Of a DNA stretch of 64,000 nucleotides, positions 42,897-54,234 are shown in pieces. The notes beneath the pieces were generated by a model. It was not told the origin of the DNA. It saw only the letters and a program-made list of their open reading frames with translations, and did no database searches. This stretch comes from Thermococcus sp. JdFR-02 (GTDB lineage: Archaea > Methanobacteriota_B > Thermococci > Thermococcales > Thermococcaceae): contig MTLP01000042.1 in the NCBI GenBank assembly GCA_002009975.1, positions 1 to 64,000 of the forward strand. The letters run 5' to 3'. The position numbers and the translations under genes were made by a program. The first letter of the stretch is position 1. Each line of letters opens with the position of its first letter.

Positions 42897-43697
42897 ATGA
42901 GAATTGCCCTAAAAATTGCTTATGATGGTACTAAATTTTATGGTTTTCAACGGCAACCAAACGTCAAAACAGTTGAAGGGGAAATAGTGAGCATATTAAA
43001 AAAGCTCAAAGTTATTGAAAATTGTGAGAAAGCAAATTTTAAGGGTGCTTCGAGAACTGATAAAGGGGTCTCTGCTTTTGGAAATGTAGTTGCATTTAAT
43101 ACGGAAAATGTAAAGTTAGCTCAACCAAGGGTTTTAAATCATCATTTAAAAGACATTTGGGTCTTAGGAATCGCAGAAGTTCCAGAGGACTTTCATCCGA
43201 GATTCTGGGCAATAGAGAAGGTTTACCGTTATTACCTTGTTGATGAGAACTTTGATTTAGGAAGAATCAAAGAATGTGCAAAGCTCTTCATTGGAAAGCA
43301 CAACTTTTCAAACTTTGCAAAGCTTGAAGAATTTAAAGATCCAGTTAGGGAAATTAAAGCAATTAACGTTGAAAAAAGGGGAAGAATTATTGTATTGGAA
43401 TTTGTTGGAAAAAGCTTTCTTTGGGAAATGGTGCGCCGTTTGGTAACTGCTTTAAAACTCTGCGGGTTAGGTCTAATAAGCTTAGATGAAATAAAGGAGC
43501 TTTTGGAAGTGGAAAGTGAAAAGAAAATTCCTCCAGCACCTCCAGAAAGCTTAGTTCTTTGGGAAGTACAATACGATAATATCAGCTTTGAAATCGATGA
43601 TTATTCCCTTCAAAAGATTAGGAGAGAGTTTTTTAACAACTTTAGCAGGACATTAATAAGAGCAAGTATCTTTGAAGATTGGCTAAGCTTTCTCTAA
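42897..43697 (+). CDS. truA: tRNA pseudouridine synthase A
   Basis: The 266-residue protein has KIAYDGTKFYGFQRQP and the catalytic GASRTDKGVSA with its Asp, then FHPRFWAIEKVYRYY and a final FLWEMVRRLV. TruA makes pseudouridine in the anticodon arm (positions 38-40). The longer frame upstream has no homologous sequence, so ATG 42897 is used. Its 3' end overlaps the helicase gene by 15 bases on the other strand. Confidence 0.95.
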   Translation: MRIALKIAYDGTKFYGFQRQPNVKTVEGEIVSILKKLKVIENCEKANFKGASRTDKGVSAFGNVVAFNTENVKLAQPRVLNHHLKDIWVLGIAEVPEDFHPRFWAIEKVYRYYLVDENFDLGRIKECAKLFIGKHNFSNFAKLEEFKDPVREIKAINVEKRGRIIVLEFVGKSFLWEMVRRLVTALKLCGLGLISLDEIKELLEVESEKKIPPAPPESLVLWEVQYDNISFEIDDYSLQKIRREFFNNFSRTLIRASIFEDWLSFL

Positions 43698-45044
43698 TTT
43701 TGCTCCCCTGTCGTAGTATTTTCCATAGTACTGCTTTAGAGCCTTCTCTCTTTCAATGAAATGCGTGAATAGTAGGGGATCATCATCTTCGATGTCAACG
43801 ATTATTGCTTCTTTTGCATTTTTCGGTCTCAATGCTCTGCCAATCGTTTGTATGGTCATTATGTCGCTTTTTCCTCCACCAGCTAAGATTATTGCAGAGA
43901 TCTCTGGAATATCGACTCCCTCTTTTAATAGGGTCGAAACCAGAACTTTAATTTCACCACTCTTAAATTTCTCTAAAATCTCCCAGCGGTTGGGGCTTTG
44001 AGAACTTAAGAACTCTGAGTTGATATTTCTCTGCTTTAACATTTCCACTAAAATCTTGCCGTGCTCAATTCTCCTAACATCAATTAAGACTCTATGACCA
44101 TCATTTGCAAGTTCAACAGCTTTTTCAATAATAGCTTTATTTCTCTCCTCATTTTCCATTATCATCTCTTCATAAAGTTCTTTATAGCGCTCACTGAAAG
44201 AAGGCATCTTTGAGGTGTATTTGACGACTTCAAATTTTGGTTTTGCCAAAAAGCCTTCTCTAATCAGCGTATCTGCTTTAACTTCATATATAATAGGTCC
44301 AATAGCACCTTCAATCTTGATCTCCTCTCCTTTAATTCTACGCCAAGGAGTTGCGGACAAACCAAAGCGGTATTTTTGAGGCAATTCCATTCCAAGCTCA
44401 TAAAACTTTTGAGCAGCAGATGTTCTATGGCATTCATCAAAGATTACAATCCCGTATGGAAGCTTGAGCTTATCAACTCCCCTCGAAAGCAGAGTCTGGA
44501 TCATTGCAACCGTTACTGGTCTTTCAATCCACTTGTTATCTCCAACAATCCCAGCCTCTATTCCCAAGATTTTTTCTACATTCTCAGCCCATTGATAAAG
44601 TAATTCTTTTGTGTGGACGACTACTAATGCTGACAGATTTAGCTCATGAATTATCCTTAACCCTACAACGGTCTTTCCGCTTCCAACTGGCAGAGCTAAA
44701 ACTCCCATGCCTTTCTTCAATGCAGTTCTAACTGACCTTTTCTGATAGGGTCTAAGCTTGTAATGCTCATTCCAAGAGGGATTAACCTCAATTCCCTCGA
44801 CTTCTCTCTCATCAATGACCCTTACCCTGTGACCCTTGGAATTTAGGATTTTCTTAACCCTGGGTATTAAGCCGATTGGGAATGATCGTTCAAATGGATC
44901 GTAGAGAGATTCGGGTTTCTTCCATTTACCATAGTCTTTTCTATATGTTAATGCCTCATACACTGTAAAATAGACCTTTGGAGGCGCTTTTTCAACTATA
45001 ACCTTTGCAGATTTGTTAGGTATTCTTAGAGTTACCATCCCCAT
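43683..45044 (-). CDS. XPB-like superfamily 2 DNA helicase
   Basis: The protein of about 453 residues has the Q-like region RPYQKRSVRTALKKG, Walker A LPVGSGKTVVG, DECH box IFDECHRTSA, motif III GLSATPWR and motif VI QTIGRALRP. This order and the N-terminal damage-recognition-like region fit archaeal XPB/Rad25 homologs, with a role in DNA repair or transcription. The start is unclear: GTG 45050, ATG 45044 or ATG 45038 lie within twelve bases. Confidence 0.88.
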   Translation of the reverse strand: MGMVTLRIPNKSAKVIVEKAPPKVYFTVYEALTYRKDYGKWKKPESLYDPFERSFPIGLIPRVKKILNSKGHRVRVIDEREVEGIEVNPSWNEHYKLRPYQKRSVRTALKKGMGVLALPVGSGKTVVGLRIIHELNLSALVVVHTKELLYQWAENVEKILGIEAGIVGDNKWIERPVTVAMIQTLLSRGVDKLKLPYGIVIFDECHRTSAAQKFYELGMELPQKYRFGLSATPWRRIKGEEIKIEGAIGPIIYEVKADTLIREGFLAKPKFEVVKYTSKMPSFSERYKELYEEMIMENEERNKAIIEKAVELANDGHRVLIDVRRIEHGKILVEMLKQRNINSEFLSSQSPNRWEILEKFKSGEIKVLVSTLLKEGVDIPEISAIILAGGGKSDIMTIQTIGRALRPKNAKEAIIVDIEDDDPLLFTHFIEREKALKQYYGKYYDRGAKLEKA

Positions 45045-45144
45045 TGCCACTCAAAATAAAGGTTCTGTTCATACCTCTTTATAGGTGTTTTGTTTGAGGA
45101 TAAAAACTAAATAGTAGATTCTGCCATTCCACTTTGGTGGTGAT

Positions 45145-46416
45145 ATGTTAAAGAAAATACTGGAAAATTTTGGTGATGAGTTAATTGTCATAAAAAAGCC
45201 TGTAAGTAAAAAGCTTGAAATAACAAAATACCTTCTTCAGAATAAAGATAAGCCGATACTCTTTAAAGATGTTGATGGTTGGGAAGTTGCGGGTAATATC
45301 TGGAGCACAAGAGAAAGGATTGCAAAATATTTGGGCATTAAAAGGGAGGAAATTCTTCATTTAATTACAGATGCTATTGACAATCCAAAATCTTATGAGA
45401 TTGTAAAAGATGCTCCTTTTTTGAAGAACAAGACAAGAGAATTCTCCCTAAAGGAATTACCAATTCCTCAATACTTCCCAAAAGATGGAGGACAATACTT
45501 TACTTCCGCTATAATTGCGGCAAAGGATAAGAATGGCTTTGTAAATCTCTCCTTTCATAGAATGATGGTGATTGATGACAAAAGAGTCACTGTGAGGATA
45601 GTTCCAAGGCATCTCTATGCAATGTGGAGAGATGCCTATGAGCATGGCGAAGAGCTCGATGTTAGAATTATCGTTGGAAATCCAATCCATATTCTGTTAG
45701 CTGCAGCAACAAGCGTTGAGTATGGAAAAAGCGAGCTTAACATAGCTTCAGCTATAAGCGAAAGAGCCTTTGGAAAACCATTGGAGGTTATAAATCTTAA
45801 TGGCATTGAAGTTCCTGCAGAGAGCGAATTTGTGTTTGAGGCTAAAATTCTTCCAGAGCTTGATAAAGAAGGTCCCTTTGTTGATATCACGGGAACTTAT
45901 GACTATGTAAGGGAGCAACCACTTATAGTTTTTGAAAGGATGTATCATGTTGAAGATCCAATATTCCATGCCCTACTACCCGGTGGATATGAACACTACA
46001 TGCTTATGGGACTCCCAAAGGAGCCTCAAATATATAAGAGCGTTAAGCAAGTCGTTCCAAAAGTTCACGGTATCAGATTGACAGAAGGAGGCTGTATGTG
46101 GCTTCATGCTGTAGTTAGTATAACCAAACAACATGATGGCGATGGGAAAAACGCTATTTTAGCGGCTTTTTCGGGGCATCCATCACTTAAGCATGTTGTT
46201 GTGGTCGATGAGGACATTAATATCTACGATGACAGGGAAGTGGAATGGGCAATAGCAACGAGATTTCAAGCTGATAAAGACTTAGTTATAATTCCAAATG
46301 CTCGTGGAAGTTCTCTAGATCCTTCAGCTGAGAAAAGCCTAACAGCCAAGTGGGGCATTGATGCAACAAAGCCGTTGGATAAAAAAGAGGAGTTTGAGAG
46401 AACCAAATTAGACTAA
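45145..46416 (+). CDS. UbiD-family decarboxylase (candidate anhydromevalonate phosphate decarboxylase)
   Basis: The 423-residue protein has [28 protein letters not shown], an acidic-metal motif PAESEFVFE and the later [13 protein letters not shown], typical of prenyl-FMN-dependent UbiD decarboxylases. In most archaea the single UbiD homolog serves the modified mevalonate pathway, decarboxylating trans-anhydromevalonate 5-phosphate for lipid synthesis; that function is inferred from family knowledge. GGTGGTGAT precedes ATG 45145. Confidence 0.8.
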   Translation: MLKKILENFGDELIVIKKPVSKKLEITKYLLQNKDKPILFKDVDGWEVAGNIWSTRERIAKYLGIKREEILHLITDAIDNPKSYEIVKDAPFLKNKTREFSLKELPIPQYFPKDGGQYFTSAIIAAKDKNGFVNLSFHRMMVIDDKRVTVRIVPRHLYAMWRDAYEHGEELDVRIIVGNPIHILLAAATSVEYGKSELNIASAISERAFGKPLEVINLNGIEVPAESEFVFEAKILPELDKEGPFVDITGTYDYVREQPLIVFERMYHVEDPIFHALLPGGYEHYMLMGLPKEPQIYKSVKQVVPKVHGIRLTEGGCMWLHAVVSITKQHDGDGKNAILAAFSGHPSLKHVVVVDEDINIYDDREVEWAIATRFQADKDLVIIPNARGSSLDPSAEKSLTAKWGIDATKPLDKKEEFERTKLD

Positions 46417-46417
46417 C

Positions 46418-47314
<897 letters not shown>

Positions 47315-47354
47315 TTAATCACCCCTATTCCCTTTATCTGCAGTATTATTAAGC

Positions 47355-48632
47355 TTAACTTTGATCTTTAATTGACTTTTCATAAAGTTCAAAGGCTTTC
47401 TTTTCTGCTTTTTCTAAGAGTTTTTGTTCATCAGATACCAAGACTTTTCTATTTAACATTATGGGATTTCCATTAACTATCAAACCATCTACATCACTCG
47501 CCCTCATAGAATATACAGCTAAAGTTATTGGGTCATAGAAGGGCTTTAAATGGGGTTTATCCAAGTCGATGAGCATTAAATCTGCTAAATATCCCTCTTC
47601 AACCCTTCCAGCTTTAAATCCTAAGGCTTTCGCCCCATTTTCAGTTGCAACTTTAAAAACTTCCTCAGCTTTCGCTATCGTTGGGTTCCATCTATGATTC
47701 TTTTGGGCTATTGCCATAATCTTCATTTCCTCAAACATGTCAAAGTTGTTGTTGCTTGCAACGCCATCTGTGCCGAGGGTAACTAAAACACCGTATTCAA
47801 GCATCTCTGGAAAGGGCATTACCCCGCCAGAGGCTAGTTTTAAATTGCTTACGGGATTATGTGCAACTTTAACTTTATATCTGGCTAAGGTTTTTATCTC
47901 CGCTTTTGTGAGCCAAACAGAGTGTGCCGCTAAGACATTTTCTCCTAAAAAGCCTATGTCTTCTAAAAGTTTAACAGGTCTCTTTCCATAGCGCTTTTGA
48001 ATCTCATAAACTTCCCATCTTGTCTCTGCTAGATGAATTTGGAGCAAAATGTTGTATTTCTCTGCAAGCTCTTTTGCCTTCATTAGAGTTTCTGGAGAGC
48101 AGGTATAGGGTGCGTGAGGTGCTACACTTGGCTTAATTAGCTCGTGATCTCTGTATTTCTTTGCAAACTTTTCTGCTATTTTGAGCATTTCTTCTGGAGT
48201 TTCTGCCTCTGGAGAGGGGAAATCAAAAATTGTAGTTCCTAAAACACCTCTCAATCCTAAAAGTTCCAAAACCCTTGCGACTTCTTCCATGTAAAAATAC
48301 ATATCTGCTATAGCAGCGATTCCAGAGTGTATTAGCTCTAAAGCTCCAATTATTGCCCCCCAATAAACATATTCACCATTGATGTTTTTTTCCATGGGCC
48401 AAATAATCTTCTCAAGCCAGTCTTTAAGCCACATATCTTCTCCAAGTCCTCTAAAGACTGTCATTGATAGGTGAGTATGCGTATTATAGAAAGCAGGCAT
48501 TAGAAGCTTTCCTTTTCCATCTATTACCCAATCATCTTTTTTTGCTTCTTCATTTATGCTGGATATGACGTTTCCTTCAATGTAAACATTGGCTCTTTTT
48601 TTATTCGGCAAGATAACATTTTTGATGAGCAT
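47355..48632 (-). CDS. mtaD: 5'-methylthioadenosine/S-adenosylhomocysteine deaminase-type amidohydrolase
   Basis: The 425-residue protein has the amidohydrolase metal site in order: NTHTHLSM (HxH), LQIHLAETRWE (His and Glu), AHSVW (His) and LGTDGVASNN (Asp). The fit is best to MtaD, which deaminates MTA and SAH in archaea that lack SAH hydrolase variants; other purine-type deaminases are possible. ATG 48632 follows GTGGTGAAA; the longer frame upstream is rejected. Confidence 0.85.
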   Translation of the reverse strand: MLIKNVILPNKKRANVYIEGNVISSINEEAKKDDWVIDGKGKLLMPAFYNTHTHLSMTVFRGLGEDMWLKDWLEKIIWPMEKNINGEYVYWGAIIGALELIHSGIAAIADMYFYMEEVARVLELLGLRGVLGTTIFDFPSPEAETPEEMLKIAEKFAKKYRDHELIKPSVAPHAPYTCSPETLMKAKELAEKYNILLQIHLAETRWEVYEIQKRYGKRPVKLLEDIGFLGENVLAAHSVWLTKAEIKTLARYKVKVAHNPVSNLKLASGGVMPFPEMLEYGVLVTLGTDGVASNNNFDMFEEMKIMAIAQKNHRWNPTIAKAEEVFKVATENGAKALGFKAGRVEEGYLADLMLIDLDKPHLKPFYDPITLAVYSMRASDVDGLIVNGNPIMLNRKVLVSDEQKLLEKAEKKAFELYEKSIKDQS

Positions 48633-48688
48633 TTTCACCACAAAAAATCTTTTATTTACTATTGGGATTTTAGTTTTATGGTGAGCCA

Positions 48689-50170
48689 ATGCTAAAAGTA
48701 AGAAAGTACATCAACATTTCAGATGATTTATTTGTTGTTAAGAATCTCATAGGAGCATTGTTGCAGGGCATCGGGGTTGCGTATTTGGTCCCAGTCCTGC
48801 TGATATGGTTTTATCCTGATGAAATAAGTAATATCCATTATTTTGTTATTCCCGGTGTTGGGAGCATAATTTTAGGAGCTTGGCTTGGAAGACATGCTCA
48901 ACACATAGAAGATGTCAATTTGAGACAAGCTATGATAGCTTCCGCCTTCGTTTGGCTTACTGCTTCAGCGGTCGCGGTTATACCTTTTATAAAAATCGCT
49001 AACATGAGCTTTGTTGATTCATATTTTGAAAGCATGTCAGCTTGGACTGGTACAGGATTAACTATGATGCGCAATTTGGAGAGCTATCCACACATATTGC
49101 TCTTTTGGAGAGCATGGATGCAGTGGTTAGGGGGAATAGGTATAGTGTTAGTCGCTTTGACGATTTTAATTCGTCCAGGAGTTGCTGCCGCTCGTTTATA
49201 TAAGGCAGAGGCAAGAAGTGAAAGGATTTTGCCCAATTTAGCCAACACCTCACGGATAATCTTCCAAATCTACTTGGTTATAACACTTTTAGGCGTTTAT
49301 CTCCTCTATATAAATGGCATGCCTCTTTTTGATGCATTAATTCACTCAATGACGGGCGTAGGAACTGGTGGTATGAGCTCTCATGACTTAAGCATTGGAT
49401 TCTTCAACAGCTTAAGCATAGAAACCATTACAATCTTTTTGATGATACTGGGTGCAACAAACTTTACCGTTCATTATAGAATGCTCAAAGATAAGCTTAT
49501 AACGCCTTTTTTTGATGATATCCAAGTTCGCTATATGTTCTTTTTCTTAATCCCCGTAATATCCCTTATAGCCTATAGTCTGGTTCAAACAGGTCTTTAT
49601 GTTGGAACTGCTTTTAGAGAAGCAATATTCCATGCTGTCTCTGCAATAACGTGTACTGGTTTTGGGATTGGAAATTTAAGTCAATATCCTGAAATCGCTA
49701 AGCTTTTACTTGGATTTTTAATGGTAGTCGGTGGAGGTGCGGGAAGTACAGCAGGTGGTATAAAGCTCATTAGAATCACACTTATGTATGAAAGTCTAAA
49801 ATGGACAATAGAACAAGCAATATTACCAAAAGGAGCGGTTATAAAAAGAAAGGTTGGTAATTATGTCTTTTCAGAAGAAGAAATTCAAGAGGTTTTAAGC
49901 TTTACAATGACATATTTGGCTTTTCTCCTAATTGGTACAATTTGGACAATGTTTAGAGTGAATGCATCATTAGCAGACTCCTTTTTTGAGGTTGCGTCAG
50001 CACAAGGAAATGTTGGACTGAGCGTTGGAATAACCTCTCCAGCTCTCCCATTGGACATTAAGATCTTGCTGATTTTGCATATGTGGATTGGAAGGCTTGA
50101 AATATTCTCAACCTTAGTGTTCATAGTTAGCGCTGCGATGTTGCTTCCAAGGATAATTGAGAAGGGTTAA
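48689..50170 (+). CDS. trkH: TrkH-family potassium uptake membrane protein
   Basis: The 493-residue protein has about ten helices and four pore loops: SAWTGTGLTMM, MTGVGTGGMSSHD, ITCTGFGIGNLS and AQGNVGLSVGI. They correspond to the repeated selectivity filter of TrkH/KtrB, and WLGGIGIVLVALTILIRPG is another family block. It takes up K+, important for salt balance at high temperature. No TrkA regulator gene is adjacent. Confidence 0.92.
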   Translation: MLKVRKYINISDDLFVVKNLIGALLQGIGVAYLVPVLLIWFYPDEISNIHYFVIPGVGSIILGAWLGRHAQHIEDVNLRQAMIASAFVWLTASAVAVIPFIKIANMSFVDSYFESMSAWTGTGLTMMRNLESYPHILLFWRAWMQWLGGIGIVLVALTILIRPGVAAARLYKAEARSERILPNLANTSRIIFQIYLVITLLGVYLLYINGMPLFDALIHSMTGVGTGGMSSHDLSIGFFNSLSIETITIFLMILGATNFTVHYRMLKDKLITPFFDDIQVRYMFFFLIPVISLIAYSLVQTGLYVGTAFREAIFHAVSAITCTGFGIGNLSQYPEIAKLLLGFLMVVGGGAGSTAGGIKLIRITLMYESLKWTIEQAILPKGAVIKRKVGNYVFSEEEIQEVLSFTMTYLAFLLIGTIWTMFRVNASLADSFFEVASAQGNVGLSVGITSPALPLDIKILLILHMWIGRLEIFSTLVFIVSAAMLLPRIIEKG

Positions 50171-50214
50171 TGTTTTTATATCATGTATGCCGAGAAATTG
50201 CTAAGGTGTTAGAC

Positions 50215-51021
50215 ATGCAGATAGGAGTTAGTATTTACCCTCACTTTATCAACAAAGACAAAAGCTTAGCCTCAATACTTGCAGACGTTAAAATTAAGAA
50301 CTACGACTTTGTTCAGATATTCCCCCATACACTTGGATTGATAAAAAATGGTCAAGTGATGGAAAGAGAGCTTAGAGCAGTGGAGGCTACTCTCAAAGGT
50401 GTGGGGATTGACTACATAATAAGAATGCCAGTTTCCCTCAATCTAAGGGATCATGTATACTATGGAAGACATTTCAAAGTTGCAAAAGCGTGTGTAGATG
50501 TGGCAATAAAATTGGGATCAAAGCTGGTTGTAATGCAAAGTGGAACGACTGGGAGATTAGACTTGGAGATTGAAGCAATACAGGAGTTAGCGGATATAGC
50601 AGGTAAATTTGGAATAAAGATAGCACTCGAAAACACGTTTAGTGTAAAGGACACCCTCTATGTAGTAGACAATGTAAACAGAAATAATGTCGGATTTGCA
50701 TTAGATCTAGCACACGCATTTTTAAGTGCTGGAGGAGACGAGAGCAAGTTCCTTGATGATGTGAAACTTGGTGCCAAGAAAACGTTCATACTAATGGTTC
50801 ATGACAACTTTGGAAAGCTCTCCCCGCAGGTTGAACCTGAAGACGCTTTAGCCTATGGAGTTGGTGATTTGCATTTGCTACCCGGAGAAGGGAAGATACC
50901 ATTTAGCAAAGCATTGAGGCTCTTTGAGATTGTGCCCCTGCTAATAAAGATCAAAGATGCTGATAAATTCTCGAAGCTACCAAATAAACAGACACTCATA
51001 GAAATGTTAACAACTATTTAG
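50215..51021 (+). CDS. Xylose isomerase-like TIM-barrel protein (AP endonuclease family 2 fold)
   Basis: The 268-residue protein has the TIM-barrel pattern FVQIFPHT, LVVMQSGTTG, IALENTFS, VGFALDLAHAF and ILMVHDN. The metal-binding Glu, Asp and His of the AP_endonuc_2 family are visible. The reaction could be sugar isomerisation or DNA repair; family alone does not decide. ATG 50215 follows AGGTGTTAGAC; an ATG 45 bases earlier overlaps trkH. Confidence 0.7.
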   Translation: MQIGVSIYPHFINKDKSLASILADVKIKNYDFVQIFPHTLGLIKNGQVMERELRAVEATLKGVGIDYIIRMPVSLNLRDHVYYGRHFKVAKACVDVAIKLGSKLVVMQSGTTGRLDLEIEAIQELADIAGKFGIKIALENTFSVKDTLYVVDNVNRNNVGFALDLAHAFLSAGGDESKFLDDVKLGAKKTFILMVHDNFGKLSPQVEPEDALAYGVGDLHLLPGEGKIPFSKALRLFEIVPLLIKIKDADKFSKLPNKQTLIEMLTTI

Positions 51022-51404
51022 AGCTCCAATCTTTCTTTTATAACTTTTAAAAGCTCTCCAAAGGCTATTCCAATAATCTCTTTTTTTCTCACAAAATGCG
51101 TTATATCTGGAGTAAAGTTAGCTTTCAAAATATTGACAGCTTCATCTGTGTTAATTTTCTTTTCTAACCATGCATAGGCAATTATTGCTTCTGCAATGTC
51201 TCCTTTTCCATGTTTGTCTGTTCTTGATGGGACGTAATTTAGCAAGTTAGCCCTATCTAATGCGATTGCCAATGAAGAGTTGGGAACCCTTTCAGCGCTT
51301 GGTTTTCCTAAGTATTCACTTAAAGCTAAGGAAAAGAGAAAGTTAACCAAAGAGTCACCAAACTTTGAAAGGTTTTTGTCTGTAAAATCCTTGGAATACT
51401 TCAT
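51018..51404 (-). CDS. Ribonuclease III-like protein, short form
   Basis: The 128-residue protein has KFGDSLVNFLFSLALSEYLG, related to the RNase III signature, and KGDIAEAIIAYAWLE, which supplies the second acidic pair. It is only a single catalytic domain with no dsRNA-binding domain, comparable to Mini-III enzymes. It is cotranscribed at the end of the csl4-DUF2067-rpoL unit. The ATG at 51404 follows GGGATTGAA; the frame upstream overlaps rpoL. Confidence 0.65.
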   Translation of the reverse strand: MKYSKDFTDKNLSKFGDSLVNFLFSLALSEYLGKPSAERVPNSSLAIALDRANLLNYVPSRTDKHGKGDIAEAIIAYAWLEKKINTDEAVNILKANFTPDITHFVRKKEIIGIAFGELLKVIKERLEL

Positions 51405-51426
51405 TTCAATCCCAAAACAAAAATAA

Positions 51427-51714
51427 TTAGCCCTTAACTGCCTTTTCCCACGTTTCCAAGACATCCTTTGCTTTGTCGAATATCCTTTGTGCAGCTTCTT
51501 CTAAAGCTTGCTCTGGTGTTATTTTTCCATCAGTTTTGATCTTGAATCTTGGTTTCCTTGCCATTAGAATTGGATGCTCAATCGTATATCCAGCAAAGAC
51601 CACATGCTTGTTTTCATGAAGCACATCATTTAATAAATTAGCAAAAGTGTGATCTTCCCCTTCAATGTAGAACTCTAAAAGGTTTTTCTCACGCTTAATT
51701 ATCTCTATCTTCAT
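51427..51714 (-). CDS. rpoL: DNA-directed RNA polymerase subunit L (Rpo11)
   Basis: The 95-residue protein has [20 protein letters not shown] and [10 protein letters not shown], typical of Rpo11, which dimerises with subunit D to start polymerase assembly. The ATG overlaps the preceding stop (ATGA), so it is coupled to the DUF2067 gene. Confidence 0.96.
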   Translation of the reverse strand: MKIEIIKREKNLLEFYIEGEDHTFANLLNDVLHENKHVVFAGYTIEHPILMARKPRFKIKTDGKITPEQALEEAAQRIFDKAKDVLETWEKAVKG

Positions 51715-52337
51715 TTTTCTTCACCTTCCAAATATTTTAACAGTAGTTCCATTGCTTGCTCCTTATTCTTAACAAGTTCGTATTTAAATTTATCCTCCTT
51801 GTATTCAGCTAATCCCAGTTCAACCATTATATCCAAAATTTCCTCTGGGTCTAAATCATGGGCAACTGCAACGGGCAAGACAACTTCCCTAATTTGTCTT
51901 GTCGTTTGGAGTGTTACTTGAGCCAATAAAGCTCCAAGACGCTTAACCAATTCAACAATCTCATTCCATGAGAGGGTGGTTTTGAGTGTTCCCTCTTCAA
52001 ATTGGACGACTTCATTAAGAAGCTTTAGAGTTTTTAACAATATTGGTGCAGAAATGCTGACCCCGGCTTCTCTAAATATGTCATCAATTACATACTCATA
52101 CAATCCTTTTTTGTTTGCATAAAGTCTTGAACGAACCCTTCTGTGAATTTCATTAATTTTATAAACTGCATCTCTGATCTCATCTTTTGTGCCTTGAATG
52201 TTGATTTTCAAAGTGTTCAACTTTCCATGAACATAAATAAAAGCGGGTAGATTAAGCTTTTGGACTTCTTTCATAAATTCCTCCTTTTCAACATCATTTT
52301 TGACATGAATTACGATGACCTTCTTTCCTGCTTTCAT
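51711..52337 (-). CDS. DUF2067 family protein
   Basis: The 208-residue protein begins [20 protein letters not shown] and is KH-like in the first part, with a helical second half ([21 protein letters not shown]). It is recognised as the archaeal DUF2067 family that sits beside Csl4 and RpoL. It is probably RNA-related; the activity is unknown. It overlaps rpoL by four bases. Confidence 0.7.
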   Translation of the reverse strand: MKAGKKVIVIHVKNDVEKEEFMKEVQKLNLPAFIYVHGKLNTLKINIQGTKDEIRDAVYKINEIHRRVRSRLYANKKGLYEYVIDDIFREAGVSISAPILLKTLKLLNEVVQFEEGTLKTTLSWNEIVELVKRLGALLAQVTLQTTRQIREVVLPVAVAHDLDPEEILDIMVELGLAEYKEDKFKYELVKNKEQAMELLLKYLEGEEK

Positions 52338-52346
52338 ACTTCACAC

Positions 52347-52943
52347 CTAAATTTCAATCTTTATTTTTCTGTACATTGATGAGAGCTTTCTTGTTTCAGA
52401 ATTCCCACATTTTGGACAGATTAATTGACTACCCTTCCTTACAAGGGGAGCTCTACAAGTTGAACAAAGAGCAAAGACAACACCTAATCCTTGTCCTTTG
52501 GTGGTTAGCTGAATTGGACTTTTTTCATTTGCAATAACCTTTGCTCTAACAATGTCACTAACTTTAAACTCCCTGCTCATCTCATCAACATAGCCATCTT
52601 TCACTTGAGATATATGTATCCCGGCAAGCTTTGAGGCTGCAATTTCTCTATATCCGTTTCTTCCCTCTATTTTCAACAGTTGCACTATGGCTGCTTGAGG
52701 TTTAACCTCAATTACCTTTGCTATAACAACATCCCCCACCTTTGGAACAGGTGGAGTGTCTGTAACAGCTTCTACACTAATTTCCATCCTCTCAAGGTTT
52801 ACTTTAACTTTTCCAGCTCTCGTGGCATATAATTCCCCATTTTCTTCTATAACACCTTCTCCAGGCAAGAATTCTTCAATAATTCCAAGATAATCTCCAG
52901 GAAGAACAAAATCCCCGTTTTTTACGCTTTTCTTTTTATCCAT
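52347..52943 (-). CDS. csl4: Exosome RNA-binding subunit Csl4
   Basis: The 198-residue protein has an N-terminal domain (NGDFVLPGDYLGIIEEFLPG), an S1 domain in the middle (VGDVVIAKVIEV) and a C-terminal zinc ribbon (CSTCRAPL and CPKCGN). This is the full Csl4 layout. It caps the archaeal exosome and recruits RNA. ATG 52943 follows GAGGTGCGGACA. It is first in the csl4-DUF2067-rpoL-RNase III-like operon. Confidence 0.93.
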   Translation of the reverse strand: MDKKKSVKNGDFVLPGDYLGIIEEFLPGEGVIEENGELYATRAGKVKVNLERMEISVEAVTDTPPVPKVGDVVIAKVIEVKPQAAIVQLLKIEGRNGYREIAASKLAGIHISQVKDGYVDEMSREFKVSDIVRAKVIANEKSPIQLTTKGQGLGVVFALCSTCRAPLVRKGSQLICPKCGNSETRKLSSMYRKIKIEI

Positions 52944-53088
52944 TGTCCGCACCTCAAAACTTTTTTTACAATGGTCTACTTTTAAGTTTATGGCTTTCCA
53001 ATATGACACCCAATTTAAAAGATTATCTAACCTCAGCTTAAACTTTCTGGTGTGGCATAGATTTAAAAACTTCTGTTTTTAGCTCATT

Positions 53089-54234
53089 ATGGTGGCGGGA
53101 GTGGAGGAATATATAAAGTTAGCTGTTGAGTTAATAAAGAAAGGATGGGAAGAGAGGAAAATCAGAGTAAGACTGCCCAAGGATAATGCTGATGAAATAA
53201 TTGAAATTGCTAAAGCGAGAATTCGTGCAAAGGACAAATTTTCAAAAGATAACCTATGGATGGATTTAGAGGGATTAAGATATGCAACCCATGAAATTGT
53301 TGCTGAATATAGAGCTAAGAGAATAAAGCCCAAAAGTATAGCAGATGTTAGCTGTGGAGTTGGCATTCAGCTTATCTTCTTTGCAAAGTATGCAAGAGAA
53401 GCTTATGCAGTTGATATTGAGGAGAAAAAGCTGTTCTATGCCATGAAAAATGCTGAAGTTTATGGTGTTAAAGAGAAGATAAAATTTATTCTCGGAGATA
53501 GTCTAAGTAAAGAAGTTGTTGATCAAATAGATGCGGACATAATATTTTCAGATCCCGCGAGACCTCCAGAGATGCCAGAAAGAAATTTGGAAGATTTACT
53601 CCCAAGTCCATTGGCTATTTATAATGCCTACAAACATAAAACTGACTCGTTTATATTCGATTTGCCACCTCAAATAAGGAGGAAAAAAATCCCTTGGAGA
53701 GGAGAATTTGAATACATTGACCTACATGGACGCTTAAATAGATTAACCTTTTACTTTGAACCTTTAGCTAAAGCAGAGCGTTCTGCAGTCCTATTACCAA
53801 GAGGGGTTAGATTAGAAAGCAATCCAAATTTAGAAGACATAGTAGAGTGGAGCGAGCCAAAAGAGTATCTATATGAAATTCCTCAGAGTATAGACTATGC
53901 AGACCTAATAAATGAACTCTTTCATAATGTAAAGGGTGAGTTGTTCATAACGCTTAGAGAAAAGAGGAGGGTTTTAGCAACAAGTGATGAAGAAGTTAAG
54001 AGTGAATACTTTAAAAGAAGATATGTTTTAGTTGGCACTGTTCCATTCCATCCATTAAGAATTAACGACTTTTTGAGAAGAGAGGGCTTTAGGAAGGCAA
54101 CATTAAGGATAAGCATTCCAGATAAAGAGTACTGGAAGTTCAGGCATAAAGTAGAGGCTAATCTAAAAGGAGAAAGGAAAGCGTATGTTTTTCAATATAA
54201 AAATAAAGCATTGATCGCAGAGCCCTTAGACTAG
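53089..54234 (+). CDS. Class I SAM-dependent methyltransferase
   Basis: The 381-residue protein has a helical N-terminus, then IADVSCGVGIQLIFFAKYAREAYAVDIEE (motif I) and IIFSDPARPPEM, an unusual DPARPP form of motif IV seen in a THUMP-like methyltransferase group. It probably acts on RNA. The start is ambiguous: ATG 53089 or GTG 53101, the latter with GGTGGCGGGA upstream. Confidence 0.75.
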   Translation: MVAGVEEYIKLAVELIKKGWEERKIRVRLPKDNADEIIEIAKARIRAKDKFSKDNLWMDLEGLRYATHEIVAEYRAKRIKPKSIADVSCGVGIQLIFFAKYAREAYAVDIEEKKLFYAMKNAEVYGVKEKIKFILGDSLSKEVVDQIDADIIFSDPARPPEMPERNLEDLLPSPLAIYNAYKHKTDSFIFDLPPQIRRKKIPWRGEFEYIDLHGRLNRLTFYFEPLAKAERSAVLLPRGVRLESNPNLEDIVEWSEPKEYLYEIPQSIDYADLINELFHNVKGELFITLREKRRVLATSDEEVKSEYFKRRYVLVGTVPFHPLRINDFLRREGFRKATLRISIPDKEYWKFRHKVEANLKGERKAYVFQYKNKALIAEPLD